This document shows, in pieces, positions 43,644 to 54,886 of a stretch of DNA of 54,979 nucleotides. The notes below the pieces were generated by a model, which saw nothing but the letters and a program-made list of their open reading frames with translations, searched no databases and was not told where the DNA came from. The position numbers and the translations under genes are program-made. The DNA is from an uncultured Clostridia bacterium. GTDB taxonomy: Bacteria; Bacillota_A; Clostridia; TANB77; CAG-508. How positions within the stretch are numbered: position 1 is the stretch's first letter; each line of letters begins with the position of its first letter. Location: NCBI GenBank assembly GCA_947594095.1, contig CANQEA010000002.1, positions 1 to 54,979 of the forward strand. The letters run 5' to 3'.

Positions 43644-44414
43644 TTATTCCATAATTCTTTTTATATTTGTTACTTTATTTGTTTTTTCATCTATATCAAA
43701 TATAACACCATTTAAAATTGCACTACCTGTTGCAATTTTATATCTTTCTGGAAGTGTTGTCTCAAATCTTTTAATAGATGCTTCTACCTCCATACCAATT
43801 ACTGAATGTTCAGGCCCTGTCATTCCAATGTCTGTAATATAACCTGTTCCTTTAGGTAAGATTTTTTCATCTGCTGTTTGTACATGTGTATGTGTTCCAA
43901 AGATTGCTGTTACTTTTCCATCTAAGTAATATCCCATAGCAATTTTTTCTGCTGTTGCCTCTGCATGGAAGTCTATAATTATTATATCTACTTCATTTTT
44001 TATTTTTTCTACTATTTTTTTGGCCACAATAAATGGGTTTTCAGATAAGACATTTATCTCAACTCTTCCGATCAAATTTATAACAGCTATTTTCTTTTTA
44101 TTGCATTCATATATGTTATATCCTTTTCCTACAACTCCTTCTGGGTAGTTTGCAGGTCTTATAATTTGTGGATGATCAATAAAACTAAATATGTCTTTCT
44201 TTCCCCATGTATGATTTCCCATTGTTATTACATCTACTTTTTGCTCTAATATTTCTTGAAAATTCTTTTTAGTTAACCCCATTCCTTCTGCTGAGTTTTC
44301 TGCATTTACAATAACAAAATCTATATTTTCTTTTTGTCTTATTTGATCTAGTGATTGTTTTAACTTATTAATACCTACATTACCTACCAAATCTCCGACG
44401 GCTAAAATTTTCAT
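43644..44414 (-). CDS. ymdB: YmdB-like metallophosphodiesterase
   Basis: A 256-residue calcineurin-like phosphoesterase of the TIGR00282/YmdB type. Metal-binding blocks are AVGDLVGNVG, DFVIVNAENSAEGMG, DVITMGNHTWGKKD, IIDFHAEATAEK and AIFGTHTHVQTADEKILPKGTGYITDIGMTG. In Bacillus YmdB hydrolyses cyclic nucleotides and affects biofilm choice. Length and motifs are complete. Confidence 0.93.
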   Translation of the reverse strand: MKILAVGDLVGNVGINKLKQSLDQIRQKENIDFVIVNAENSAEGMGLTKKNFQEILEQKVDVITMGNHTWGKKDIFSFIDHPQIIRPANYPEGVVGKGYNIYECNKKKIAVINLIGRVEINVLSENPFIVAKKIVEKIKNEVDIIIIDFHAEATAEKIAMGYYLDGKVTAIFGTHTHVQTADEKILPKGTGYITDIGMTGPEHSVIGMEVEASIKRFETTLPERYKIATGSAILNGVIFDIDEKTNKVTNIKRIME

Positions 44415-44681
44415 TTATTTTCCCTCTTTCTTTTTACTATAATATAATACTATAAAATAGAATTTTTTTCAAGTGCTATATATTTAATTATATACCATAT
44501 TTAGTTTAGATTCTCACTTAATCTCCTATTGAGTATGATATTCTTTTCTAACATTTAATTTTTATTTTTTATTTTTTATAAATTTAGTGTCAATTTTTTT
44601 AAATTCTCATATTATACAGTATACAAAGGATACAACAAAAGAGAAACATATTCGTTTTTTAGCGGAAAGGGGGTCTAGACT

Positions 44682-44798
44682 ATGCCAGAAAATAGAGGAT
44701 GCGGTGGATTTGGTTTCGGTGATGATTGTTGCTGGATTATAATCCTTATATTATTAATCTGCTGCTGTTGCGGTGGTAATAGAGGAGGATGTTGCTAA
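44682..44798 (+). CDS. Cys/Gly-rich single-pass microprotein (38 aa)
   Basis: A 38-residue protein from ATG 44682 behind GGAAAGGGGG. It starts MPENRGCGGFGFGDDCCW, then a hydrophobic helix IIILILLI, then CCCCGGNRGGCC. Nine of 38 residues are Cys. Similar tiny Gly/Cys-rich membrane peptides occur in spore formers, some linked to spore coats. A CATATTATA string at 44608-44616 resembles the -10 element of late sporulation promoters, but I find no good -35. It has its own strong terminator. It is short, and conservation has not been checked. Confidence 0.7.
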   Translation: MPENRGCGGFGFGDDCCWIIILILLICCCCGGNRGGCC

Positions 44799-44822
44799 TC
44801 CTTTCCAATGATTCATAACGCT

Positions 44823-44860
44823 AAAAAAGTTATAGGAATGAACTTTCCTATAACTTTTTT
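44823..44860. terminator. Bidirectional terminator
   Basis: AAAAAAGTTATAGGAA (44823-44838) pairs with TTCCTATAACTTTTTT (44845-44860). It ends the plus-strand microprotein and the minus-strand cadherin-like gene. Confidence 0.92.
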
Positions 44861-44865
44861 ATTTT

Positions 44866-46047
44866 TTATTTAAATCTTTTTCCTTTTCTTTTTGGTTTAT
44901 GATCATATTCTTCTGATTCTTCATCTATGTTTTCATCTTCATCTTCTTCATAATATTCTGTTTCTTCTTCTATATCTTGATTGTCATCTTCTTCGTAATC
45001 ATCGTAATCATCGTATTCATCATCATAATCACCAACAGCTCTATTTTGCATATATTGTCTTACTTTAATAATTACGATTACTAATATTACAATTACTATA
45101 ATTGCCACAATACAAACAATTGCAATTGTTCTTTTTTTATTTTGTTCTTCTTCTTGTTTTTGTCTTGCAACTTCTTCTTCATCAACTAAACTTTTATCTA
45201 CAGTAATTTGATAAGTTGCAACATTTTCTCCATCTGGGTCTGAAACCATAATTGTAATTAAGTTTTCGCCTTCTTTTAAATCTTCGTTTCCTATAATATC
45301 AACTGTATAATATGGATCTGTAGTTGTTGTTTTTATATTTAATTCTGTTAGTTCACCAATATATACTGCTTTGTAATCATATACAGATGTTTTAAATTTT
45401 GGTTCTATTGATTTTAACCCTTCAATTTCTAAATTTGCTAAACCATTTCCGTCTACTATTCCAACTGTGCTTTCTGTTGCTCCATCTGTTTGTTCACCAT
45501 CTGAATCTACACTTGTTCCTCTTATTATATTTAAAGTATATGTTTTTGTTGTTCCATCTTCTGCTGTTACTGTAATTGAAACTGTATTTAACCCTTCTCT
45601 TAATGATAAACTACCAGTACCAGAAATAGTTGCTTTTGAATTTTGTGCTGTAGCATATACTTCTACAGTTTCTGTTTCCTTAGGTACTGTTACATTATAT
45701 GAAGTTGTATTTGCTTTAAACCCTGAAAAGTCATGTGGTCTTATTCCTAAATTACTTAAATTTGCATTATTAGATTTGCTATTTGTTGCTGCTGGAGCAT
45801 TATTTTGTGTATTACCTGTTTGACTTCCTGTATTTCCCCCACCTGTAGAGTTTCCAGATGTATTTGTTTCTGGTGTAGTTTGTTCAGTTGGAGTTTGTGT
45901 TTCTGGATTTGCTGGAGTTGTATTAGATGTTTCATTTGTAGTTCCATCTGGATTTTCTGTATCTCCTTCAACAGCTTTGACAGCTGATAAATTCAATAAT
46001 ATACCAAGTGCTAGTATTGGAATTAATAATTTTGTGAATTTTTTCAT
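44866..46047 (-). CDS. Secreted/anchored protein with cadherin-like beta-sandwich repeats
   Basis: A 393-residue surface protein. A signal peptide (1-25) is followed by a Thr/Pro/Gln/Asn-rich linker (30-95) and two cadherin-like beta-sandwich domains: LSNLGIRPHDFSGFKANTTSYNVTVP (about 95-180) and LANLEIEGLKSIEPKFKTSVYDYKAVY (about 203-290). A transmembrane helix (about 307-328) comes next. The cytosolic tail is extremely acidic (DDEYDDYDDYEEDDNQ, EEETEYYEEDEDE) and ends in KPKRKGKRFK. There is no sortase signal, so it is a membrane-anchored adhesin or sensor. The polyacidic tail contrasts with the polybasic tail of the protein at 41,916-42,845. Confidence 0.85.
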   Translation of the reverse strand: MKKFTKLLIPILALGILLNLSAVKAVEGDTENPDGTTNETSNTTPANPETQTPTEQTTPETNTSGNSTGGGNTGSQTGNTQNNAPAATNSKSNNANLSNLGIRPHDFSGFKANTTSYNVTVPKETETVEVYATAQNSKATISGTGSLSLREGLNTVSITVTAEDGTTKTYTLNIIRGTSVDSDGEQTDGATESTVGIVDGNGLANLEIEGLKSIEPKFKTSVYDYKAVYIGELTELNIKTTTTDPYYTVDIIGNEDLKEGENLITIMVSDPDGENVATYQITVDKSLVDEEEVARQKQEEEQNKKRTIAIVCIVAIIVIVILVIVIIKVRQYMQNRAVGDYDDEYDDYDDYEEDDNQDIEEETEYYEEDEDENIDEESEEYDHKPKRKGKRFK

Positions 46048-46164
46048 CTACTTCATTCCCTTCTATCTTTAGTTTTTCGTTTTTTGCTTTATCTTTTTGT
46101 TAATTATATCATTAAGAAATTTTCTCGTCAATTATTATTACAAAAAAATTTTAAAATGGATTAC

Positions 46165-46187
46165 GGCGGGAACAGAACGCTCCCGCC
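46165..46187 (-). terminator. GC-rich hairpin after the foreign ORF
   Basis: GGCGGGA (46165-46171) pairs with TCCCGCC (46181-46187). It lies downstream of the minus-strand gene ending at 46215, with a T-rich tail about 15 bases on. Its GC content is unusual here, as with the hairpin at 2297-2321. Confidence 0.7.
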
Positions 46188-46214
46188 TAGTGATTTTTGC
46201 ATATCCTTAATAAT

Positions 46215-46511
46215 TTATTTAAGGAATTTATCTACTAATTTTTGTATTTCGGAAAGTTTGCTTCTCAGTTTATTTGATTTTGGCACATATTCAACTACTA
46301 CAAAATCTGTGTCAGAATCCTTTACCTTTATGCAAACACTTCCTAAATCTTCCTCACCAGATATAGTTTTTAAATACACCCGATAGAGTAACTGAAAACC
46401 TAATCCTCTTCGAGAAACTCTGAACTTTTCGTCCTCGAATTCCCCAGGATATCTACGTCCCCACGGAACATCTTTTAATAAGTTATTCCGATTAGCAATT
46501 CTTCTTCTCAC
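46215..46511 (-). CDS. Hypothetical protein of foreign composition
   Basis: A 98-residue basic protein, MRRRIANRNNLLKDVPWGRRYPGE at the start and SEIQKLVDKFLK at the end. Unlike its neighbours it uses CGA, CGT, CGG, ACG and GTC codons freely. Two CGG codons (46488-46490 as Asn-Arg-Asn, 46380-46382 as Tyr-Arg-Val) are read in frame. Skipping the C at the first leads to a stop a few codons later, so CGG must mean Arg or the gene is not expressed. Together with its GC-rich hairpin this indicates recent transfer. No domain recognised. Confidence 0.65.
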   Translation of the reverse strand: MRRRIANRNNLLKDVPWGRRYPGEFEDEKFRVSRRGLGFQLLYRVYLKTISGEEDLGSVCIKVKDSDTDFVVVEYVPKSNKLRSKLSEIQKLVDKFLK

Positions 46512-46633
46512 TTTGTAATCCTCCTTAATATAAAATTATGGTACTTAGATAATACACTATCTTATGTAAATTGTCAATAGATAACACATTAAAATATCAA
46601 ATATTTGTATTTAATCTCAATGAATATTAAATT

Positions 46634-47254
46634 TTACCTTATAAAATTTGTTCTTATTATTTCTTCATTTTGTGGTAAAGAAACTCCATTTTCTTTTCCT
46701 ACTTTAATACATTTTAAAAGCCATGCCATATTATTTGCAAGTGTCCTCATAGTTTGCATTCCTTCTTCATCTTTAAGCACTTCTTCTGGAGTGTTTCCAT
46801 GAACCATATTCCAATATTGAGAAGTAACAATTGGCATACTGTTCATTGCAAAATATTTATTAATTTGGTCAAAAGTTGAAGTTGCTCCACCTCTTCTGCA
46901 GCTTACTACACCACATGCTGGTTTATTTTTAAATAAATTACTTCTTCCATAAAAACATCTATCCATAAATGATGTAAGCATTCCAGAGGCTGCAGCAAAA
47001 TGCACTGGTGTTCCAAACACAAACCCATCTGTATCTGGTACTTTTTCTAAAAATTCATTTACTTTATCTTGCATAAAACATTTTCCTGTTTTTATACAGT
47101 TTCCACATCCTAAACAGCCTGATAGAGGTTTAGCTCCAACCCAAAAAATTTCTGTGTCTATTCCATTTTTTTGTAGTTGCATTTCTATTTCTTTTAATGC
47201 AGTATATGTACAACCTTTTTCCTTTGGACTTCCATTTACTAAAATAACTTTCAT
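46634..47254 (-). CDS. Flavodoxin-like NAD(P)H-dependent FMN reductase
   Basis: A 206-residue flavoprotein. The FMN-binding start is KVILVNGSPKEKGCTYTAL. A GCLGCGNCIKTGKCFMQDKVNEF block has the Cys motif typical of clostridial iron-sulfur-associated flavoproteins. The second FMN block is DGFVFGTPVHFAAASGMLTSFMDR. It probably passes electrons to an unknown acceptor. Single gene with its own ribosome-binding site. Confidence 0.9.
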   Translation of the reverse strand: MKVILVNGSPKEKGCTYTALKEIEMQLQKNGIDTEIFWVGAKPLSGCLGCGNCIKTGKCFMQDKVNEFLEKVPDTDGFVFGTPVHFAAASGMLTSFMDRCFYGRSNLFKNKPACGVVSCRRGGATSTFDQINKYFAMNSMPIVTSQYWNMVHGNTPEEVLKDEEGMQTMRTLANNMAWLLKCIKVGKENGVSLPQNEEIIRTNFIR

Positions 47255-47362
47255 AAAAAATCATTTCCTTTCATTTTACTTATTATTTGTATTCTATTCA
47301 ATTTATAATACTATTATAATCTTTTATATTTTAAAACACAAGAAATTTTACATTATTTTAAA

Positions 47363-47389
47363 AGAGATACATTTATAAAATGCATCTCT
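47363..47389 (-). terminator. spoVT terminator
   Basis: AGAGATGCATTT pairs with AAATGTATCTCT on the minus strand, followed by TTTTAAAAT, 15 bases past the spoVT stop. Confidence 0.85.
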
Positions 47390-47403
47390 CTTATATAAGT
47401 TTC

Positions 47404-47958
47404 TTATATTTCCATTTGGCTTCCTAAAAATGTCGCAGCTGATTGAGCTACCTTTTTTTCAACCTCATTCATCTGGTTGTTTGGTTCTTTTGACATTAAG
47501 ATAACAGTTCCTATTGTATCTCCATTAGAAATAATAGGATATACTACTTGTGCATTATTCTTTTTCTGTTGATTGTCATTTTTAGTGATTGGCATAGCAA
47601 TATCGCTATTTTCTTTACTTGTGTAAACTTCTTTGTCTTCCATAAGTTGTTCTAACTCTTGGCTAACATCTTGTTCCAAATATTCTTTTTTAGAACCTCC
47701 TGATACAGCAATTATTGTATCTTTATCTGTTATGAATGCAATATGACCTGTTGTCTTTGATAATGTTTCTGCATATCCTGAAGCAAATTCTGATAACTCA
47801 CCGATTGGAGAATATTTTTTTAATATTACTTGTCCTTCTCTATCTGTAAATATTTCTAGTGGGTCACCTTCTTTAATTCTAAGTGTTTTTCTAATTTCTT
47901 TTGGTATAACTACCCTACCTAAATCGTCTATTCTTCTTACAACACCTGTTGCTTTCAT
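47404..47958 (-). CDS. spoVT: Stage V sporulation protein T
   Basis: A 184-residue regulator. The N-terminal AbrB-type DNA-binding domain is MKATGVVRRIDDLGRVVIPKEIRKTLRIKEGDPLEIF. A GAF-like domain follows: LSEFASGYAETLSKTTGHIAFITDKDTIIAVSGGSKKEYL ... VVYPIISNGDTIGTVILMSKEPN. Both halves and the length match SpoVT, a forespore transcription regulator. A sigma-G-type promoter lies upstream. Its presence indicates a spore-forming lineage. Confidence 0.95.
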   Translation of the reverse strand: MKATGVVRRIDDLGRVVIPKEIRKTLRIKEGDPLEIFTDREGQVILKKYSPIGELSEFASGYAETLSKTTGHIAFITDKDTIIAVSGGSKKEYLEQDVSQELEQLMEDKEVYTSKENSDIAMPITKNDNQQKKNNAQVVYPIISNGDTIGTVILMSKEPNNQMNEVEKKVAQSAATFLGSQMEI

Positions 47959-48042
47959 GTTTTTTCCTCCTATCTTTGCTAACTATTTACAAAGTAAATT
48001 GAAATTTAAATAAAATTTACTTCTAATTTTTTCTTATAATCT

Positions 48043-48071
48043 TATTATGTCAAATGAGGAAAAAATTATGC
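48043..48071 (-). promoter_or_regulatory. Sigma-G-type (forespore) promoter of spoVT
   Basis: On the minus strand GCATA (48067-48071), 17 bases, then CATAATA (48043-48049). This fits the GHATR / CATWHTA pattern for sigma-G. spoVT is a known sigma-G target in Bacillus. The start codon is about 85 bases downstream. Confidence 0.65.
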
Positions 48072-48094
48072 ATTTTTTAAAAAATTTACTTAAA

Positions 48095-49279
48095 TTATTT
48101 ATTTAAAAGACATTCTATTCCTGGTAACTTTTTACCTTCTAAGAATTCTAGTGATGCTCCACCACCTGTTGAAATATGTGTCATTTTATCTTCTAATCCT
48201 GCTTTTTTAACTGCTGCTGCTGAATCTCCACCACCAATTATTGTTGTTGCATCTATTTCAGATAAAACTTTTGCAATTGCATTTGTTCCTACTGCAAATT
48301 GTGGGAATTCAAATAAACCAACTGGTCCATTCCATACTACAGTTTTTGCTTTTCTAATTTCTTCTGAGAACATTTTAATTGTTTCTTCTCCAATATCAAA
48401 ACCTTCCCAATCGCTTGGAATTTCTGTCCATTTTACGTTTTTACTTTCGGTGTTTATATCAAATTCTTTACCAACTACTGTATCTACTGGTAACATTAAT
48501 TTTACACCTTTTGTTTTTGCTTTTTCCATTAATTCTTTTGCCAAATCTAATTTATCTAATTCGCATAAAGAATTTCCAACTTCATATCCTTGAGCTTTGA
48601 AAAATGTGTATGCCATTCCTCCACCAATAATTAATGTATCTACTTTTTCAAGTAAGCTGTCAATTACTCCTATTTTATCAGAAACTTTTGCACCACCTAA
48701 TATTGCAACAAATGGTCTTTCTGGATTATTTAAAGCTCCACCTAAAAATTGTAATTCTTTTTCAATTAAAAATCCTGATACTGCTGGTAAAAATTCTGCA
48801 ACACCTGCTGTTGAACTATGCGCTCTATGTGCTGCTCCAAAAGCATCATTAACATATATTTCTGCAAGGCTTGCTAGTTCTTTACTAAATTCTCGATCAT
48901 TATCTGTTTCTTCTCTATGAAATCTTACATTTTCTAATAACATTACTTGACCTGGTTGTAAATTTTTTGCTTTTGATTTTGCATCTTCTCCTATTACATC
49001 TTCTGCCATAATTACATCTTTACCTAATAAATTAGATAATTCTTTTGCAACTGGTTTTAATGAGAATTCTGGTTTAAATTCTCCTTTTGGTCTTCCTAAA
49101 TGAGAACATAGAATTACTGCACAATTATTTTCTAATAAATATTTAATTGTTGGAAGTGCAGCAACAATTCTTGTATTATCAGTAATATTTTTGTTTTCAT
49201 CCATTGGGACATTAAAGTCACATCTAACTAATACTTTCTTTCCTTTTAAATCTACATCTTTTACAGTTTTTTTGTTCAT
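48095..49279 (-). CDS. pgk: Phosphoglycerate kinase
   Basis: A 394-residue glycolytic enzyme that converts 1,3-bisphosphoglycerate and ADP to 3-phosphoglycerate and ATP. It has [75 protein letters not shown] and [11 protein letters not shown]...[14 protein letters not shown]. All substrate and nucleotide motifs are complete. Its substrate 1,3-bisphosphoglycerate is also the proposed donor for the FkbH-like enzyme. Single gene, not in a gap operon here. Confidence 0.97.
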   Translation of the reverse strand: MNKKTVKDVDLKGKKVLVRCDFNVPMDENKNITDNTRIVAALPTIKYLLENNCAVILCSHLGRPKGEFKPEFSLKPVAKELSNLLGKDVIMAEDVIGEDAKSKAKNLQPGQVMLLENVRFHREETDNDREFSKELASLAEIYVNDAFGAAHRAHSSTAGVAEFLPAVSGFLIEKELQFLGGALNNPERPFVAILGGAKVSDKIGVIDSLLEKVDTLIIGGGMAYTFFKAQGYEVGNSLCELDKLDLAKELMEKAKTKGVKLMLPVDTVVGKEFDINTESKNVKWTEIPSDWEGFDIGEETIKMFSEEIRKAKTVVWNGPVGLFEFPQFAVGTNAIAKVLSEIDATTIIGGGDSAAAVKKAGLEDKMTHISTGGGASLEFLEGKKLPGIECLLNK

Positions 49280-49367
49280 TTTTAATACCTAACCTTTCGT
49301 GAGATAATAATCTTGGTAAAATTTTTTGTTTTATCTATAATTATCTCTTAAATTTTTTTACTTTCTT

Positions 49368-49396
49368 ATTGTATACCAAAAGTTGTAATTTATCAA
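49368..49396 (-). promoter_or_regulatory. Promoter of pgk
   Basis: On the minus strand TTGATA (49391-49396), 17 bases, TACAAT (49368-49373), about 90 bases before the start codon. The rest of 49,280-49,482 shows no gene. Confidence 0.6.
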
Positions 49397-49482
49397 TGAT
49401 TATTTATAATTTTTAATGTTTTAAATTTTATTATTAGATAAATTATTGAAAAACAGCAACCATAAATAACTAAGTATAAATG

Positions 49483-49743
49483 CTATTCAATTTCAGGTAT
49501 ACCCACTTTATATTCTATATCTTCCATATGTGGAAACATCTCTTTTACTCTTTTTAAAGTAAGTACTAACATTTTGGGTTGTGGATTTTTCTTACTTTCA
49601 GATATTAATTTTTGTGTATAACAATTTTCTGCAGTCTTGAATAATACATATCTATTTCCTACATAAGTATAATAGATTTGATAGCCTTGTTTTAAATCTA
49701 ACCACATCTTTTCAAAAGTATAATTTTCCATTTTGGATATCAT
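49483..49743 (-). CDS. Small hypothetical protein
   Basis: An 86-residue protein, MISKMENYTFEKMWLDLKQGYQIYYTYVGNRYVLFKTAENCYTQKLISESKKNPQPKMLVLTLKRVKEMFPHMEDIEY. The second Met (MENYTF) is closer to the GAGAGGAAT site and may be the true start. It has no membrane segment or known motif. It may form a small beta/alpha domain. It follows ligA in the same direction. Confidence 0.6.
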   Translation of the reverse strand: MISKMENYTFEKMWLDLKQGYQIYYTYVGNRYVLFKTAENCYTQKLISESKKNPQPKMLVLTLKRVKEMFPHMEDIEYKVGIPEIE

Positions 49744-49796
49744 TCCTCTCTTAAATTAGAATTTATAAAGAATTGATTTTGTGCAAAAAACTGCAA

Positions 49797-51821
<2,025 letters not shown>

Positions 51822-51880
51822 TTACTTTACTTATTATATACAATTTATATTAAAAAATAAAGAGTTTTACAAAAATAATT

Positions 51881-51910
51881 AAAAAAAGCAGGCACTTTAA
51901 TAAGTGCCTG
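51881..51910 (-). terminator. Terminator of the second sortase gene
   Basis: CAGGCAC pairs with GTGCCTG (51889-51910), followed on the minus strand by TTTTTTT (51881-51887). Confidence 0.9.
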
Positions 51911-51927
51911 TGTATCTTTAATTTTAT

Positions 51928-52590
51928 CTAGTCTGCTCTTGCAAATATAATTGTTCTCATTTGAGCATCATCTGTACATGTTGATAATGTTAATTCTGGT
52001 TTTCCCTCTGTATCTCTTTGATAAAATGTTGTATCTTCTGGTGTTGCTTCAAATTTATTATATATAGTATATTGTACTCTATTTCCATCATTATCTGTTA
52101 CATATATTTTATCACCATTATTTAATTTTTTTACATTTGAGAAGAATCTACCATTTCTATAATTATGTCCTATAACTACAGTATTTCCTTCTTGATTAAG
52201 TCCTGCGCCATATAAATAAACAACTGATGTATCTAATGATGTTGTTGTTACTTTATCTAAAACTGGATAAGCAAAATTAATAGCTGGAATTTCCATAGTT
52301 CCTAGTACTCCAAAACCTTTATATTCTTTTCTTTTACTAGATGATCCTGTTTTATCAACTTCTTCTATTTGTCCAAAAATATCATTGCTTGATTCACCAT
52401 TTCCATCTTCATCATCTGGATTATCTTCGTTTACTTCTCCTTTAAAATTTTCAACAAAACTAGAGGCTTCTTCATCACCACGAACCTTTTGGAAATATTC
52501 AAATCCTAAATATCCAAGTAATCCTAAAATGGCTAAAACAACTATAACCAATATAACGGTTAATACTTTACTATATTTACTTTCAAACAT
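51928..52590 (-). CDS. Sortase family protein
   Basis: A 220-residue sortase. A transmembrane helix (about 9-30) is followed by an acidic linker (NEDNPDDEDGNGESSND) and the catalytic domain: IPAINFAYPVL, VVIGHNYRNGRFFSNVKKLNNGDKI (His142), LTLSTCTDD (Cys205) and Arg212 in QMRTIIFARAD. The TLSTC block matches class D or related sortases. Unlike the first sortase (982-1602), no substrate gene is adjacent, so it may be the housekeeping enzyme. Confidence 0.9.
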   Translation of the reverse strand: MFESKYSKVLTVILVIVVLAILGLLGYLGFEYFQKVRGDEEASSFVENFKGEVNEDNPDDEDGNGESSNDIFGQIEEVDKTGSSSKRKEYKGFGVLGTMEIPAINFAYPVLDKVTTTSLDTSVVYLYGAGLNQEGNTVVIGHNYRNGRFFSNVKKLNNGDKIYVTDNDGNRVQYTIYNKFEATPEDTTFYQRDTEGKPELTLSTCTDDAQMRTIIFARAD

Positions 52591-52647
52591 ATTAATATAC
52601 CTCCATCATATCTATTATAACATATTTTCTTTAAGATGTACATATAA

Positions 52648-53007
<360 letters not shown>

Positions 53008-53035
53008 TCATTTGTTGAATTTTATAGATATTTTC

Positions 53036-54793
53036 CTAATTAGACATAAGCACTGCTTTTATTCTTCTGATTCCTGATGAACTTGATTCTTCTTTTTTTA
53101 TTTTAAATGTTCCCATATCACCTGTATGTGTTACATGAGGTCCTCCACATATTTCTTTACTAAAGTCTCCTATTGTATATACTTTAACTTTATCACCATA
53201 TTTGTCTGTAAATAGTCCAATTGCACCAGATTTTTTAGCATCATCATAACTCATTTCTTCACATGTGACAGTTAAATCTCTTTTTATTTGCTCATTTACT
53301 AGATCTTCAACTTCCTGTATTTCTTCTTTAGTCATTTTTTGTGGATGTGTAAAGTCAAATCTTAGTCTTTCAGTTGTAATATTTGAGCCACTTTGTTTTA
53401 CATGATCTCCTAGAACTTGTCTTAACGCTTGATGTAAAAGATGTGTTGCTGTATGGTATGCAATTGTTTGCTCATTTTGTTCTGCTAATCCTCCTTTGAA
53501 TTTTTGACTAGCACCTTGTCTTGATTTTTCTTGATGCTCTTTAAATCTTTTATCAAAATCTTCTTGGTCTATTTTATAGCCGTGTTCCTCAGCAAGTTCT
53601 TTTGTTACTTCTGGTGGGAATCCATAAGTATCATACAAACGGAATACTACTTCTCCTGGAACAATATTTGTTTTCTCATTTTTTAATTTTTTAATTTCTT
53701 TTTCAAATTCTCTTTCTCCATGTGCAAGAGTTTTAACAAATTTATCTTTTTCTTCTATTAAAACAGATTTAATCTGTTCTTTTTTATCTACTAATTCTGG
53801 ATACATTTCTTTTAAATTTTCCACATTTAATTCTATTAGTGTTGAAAGTTCATCTAGATTTATTTGTAATTTATTCATATGTCTTATCATTCTTCTAATT
53901 AATCTTCTTAGAATATAGCCTCTATCAACATTACTTGGTCTTCCTCCGTCTACTATTATCATCATACTAGAACGTAAATGTTCTGCAACTATTCTTCTGC
54001 TTTCTATTAAATCAACTTTTTGTAATTCTTCTAATTTTTTCATAACAGGTGCAAATAACTCTGTATCAAATGGTGTTTCTTTTCCTTGTAATAGCATGGC
54101 CATTCTTTCTAAGCCTAAACCTGTATCTACATTCTTATTTTCTAGTTTGCGATATCCATTTTTGTCTTTGAAATATTCCATAAATACATTATTCCATATT
54201 TCTACATATTTACCACAGTCACATGATGGTTGACAGTCATCTGAACATGCAGGCTTTCCTGTATCATAAAACATTTCTGTATCTGGTCCACATGGTCCTT
54301 CTTCTCCTGCTATCCACCAGTTATCATCTTTTCCATAAAAATAGATTCTTTCTTCTGGTATTCCTGCTTTTTTCCATACTTCATAAGATTTAGTATCTCT
54401 TGGACAATCATCATCTCCTGCAAAGCATGTAACAGATAGCTTCTCCACAGGAATATTTAGTTCTTTAGTTAAAAAGTCAAAACTCCATTGAATAGATTCT
54501 TCTTTAAAATAATCTCCAAGTGACCAGTTGCCAAGCATCTCGAAAAATGTTAAATGGCGATTATCCCCTACTTCATCAATATCTACTGTTCTTACACATT
54601 TTTGATAGTCTGTTAGTCTTGTACCTTCTGGATGTTTTTCTCCAAGTAAATATGGCACAAGTGGTTGCATTCCAGCTGTCGTGAATAAAACTGATGGGTC
54701 ATTTTCTGGGATTAATGATGCTGATGGAATTATTTTATGCCCTTTTCCTTCAAAAAATTTTAAATATTTATTTCTGATATCAATTGCTTTCAT
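53036..54793 (-). CDS. alaS: Alanyl-tRNA synthetase, short form without C-Ala domain
   Basis: A 585-residue synthetase against about 870 in most bacteria. The catalytic core is complete: RNKYLKFFEGKGHKIIPSASLIPENDPSVLFTTAGMQPLVPYL, HLTFFEMLGNWSLGDYF, GPCGPDTEMFYDTG, NVDTGLGLERMAMLLQG. The editing domain follows (HTATHLLHQALRQVLG; CGGPHVTHTG). The protein then stops at SGIRRIKAVLMSN with a TAG, before the coiled coil and C-Ala domain. No continuation exists in any frame before the HIT gene. The Cys-rich insert PACSDDCQPSCDCGKYVEIWNNVFMEYFKDKNGYRKL and overall layout recall the compact AlaRS of candidate-phyla bacteria, suggesting replacement by transfer. Confidence 0.93.
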   Translation of the reverse strand: MKAIDIRNKYLKFFEGKGHKIIPSASLIPENDPSVLFTTAGMQPLVPYLLGEKHPEGTRLTDYQKCVRTVDIDEVGDNRHLTFFEMLGNWSLGDYFKEESIQWSFDFLTKELNIPVEKLSVTCFAGDDDCPRDTKSYEVWKKAGIPEERIYFYGKDDNWWIAGEEGPCGPDTEMFYDTGKPACSDDCQPSCDCGKYVEIWNNVFMEYFKDKNGYRKLENKNVDTGLGLERMAMLLQGKETPFDTELFAPVMKKLEELQKVDLIESRRIVAEHLRSSMMIIVDGGRPSNVDRGYILRRLIRRMIRHMNKLQINLDELSTLIELNVENLKEMYPELVDKKEQIKSVLIEEKDKFVKTLAHGEREFEKEIKKLKNEKTNIVPGEVVFRLYDTYGFPPEVTKELAEEHGYKIDQEDFDKRFKEHQEKSRQGASQKFKGGLAEQNEQTIAYHTATHLLHQALRQVLGDHVKQSGSNITTERLRFDFTHPQKMTKEEIQEVEDLVNEQIKRDLTVTCEEMSYDDAKKSGAIGLFTDKYGDKVKVYTIGDFSKEICGGPHVTHTGDMGTFKIKKEESSSSGIRRIKAVLMSN

Positions 54794-54844
54794 TTTTATC
54801 TTTCCTTTCTCTATGTTTACTATTATACTGTACTATAGCAAAAA

Positions 54845-54877
54845 AATCAAGGAATTTTCTATTAATATTCCTTGATT
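54845..54877 (-). terminator. Terminator upstream of alaS
   Basis: AATCAAGGAAT (54845-54855) pairs with ATTCCTTGATT (54867-54877). On the minus strand it is followed by TTTTTTT and ends the gene whose stop is at 54887. Confidence 0.88.
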
Positions 54878-54886
54878 TTATATATT

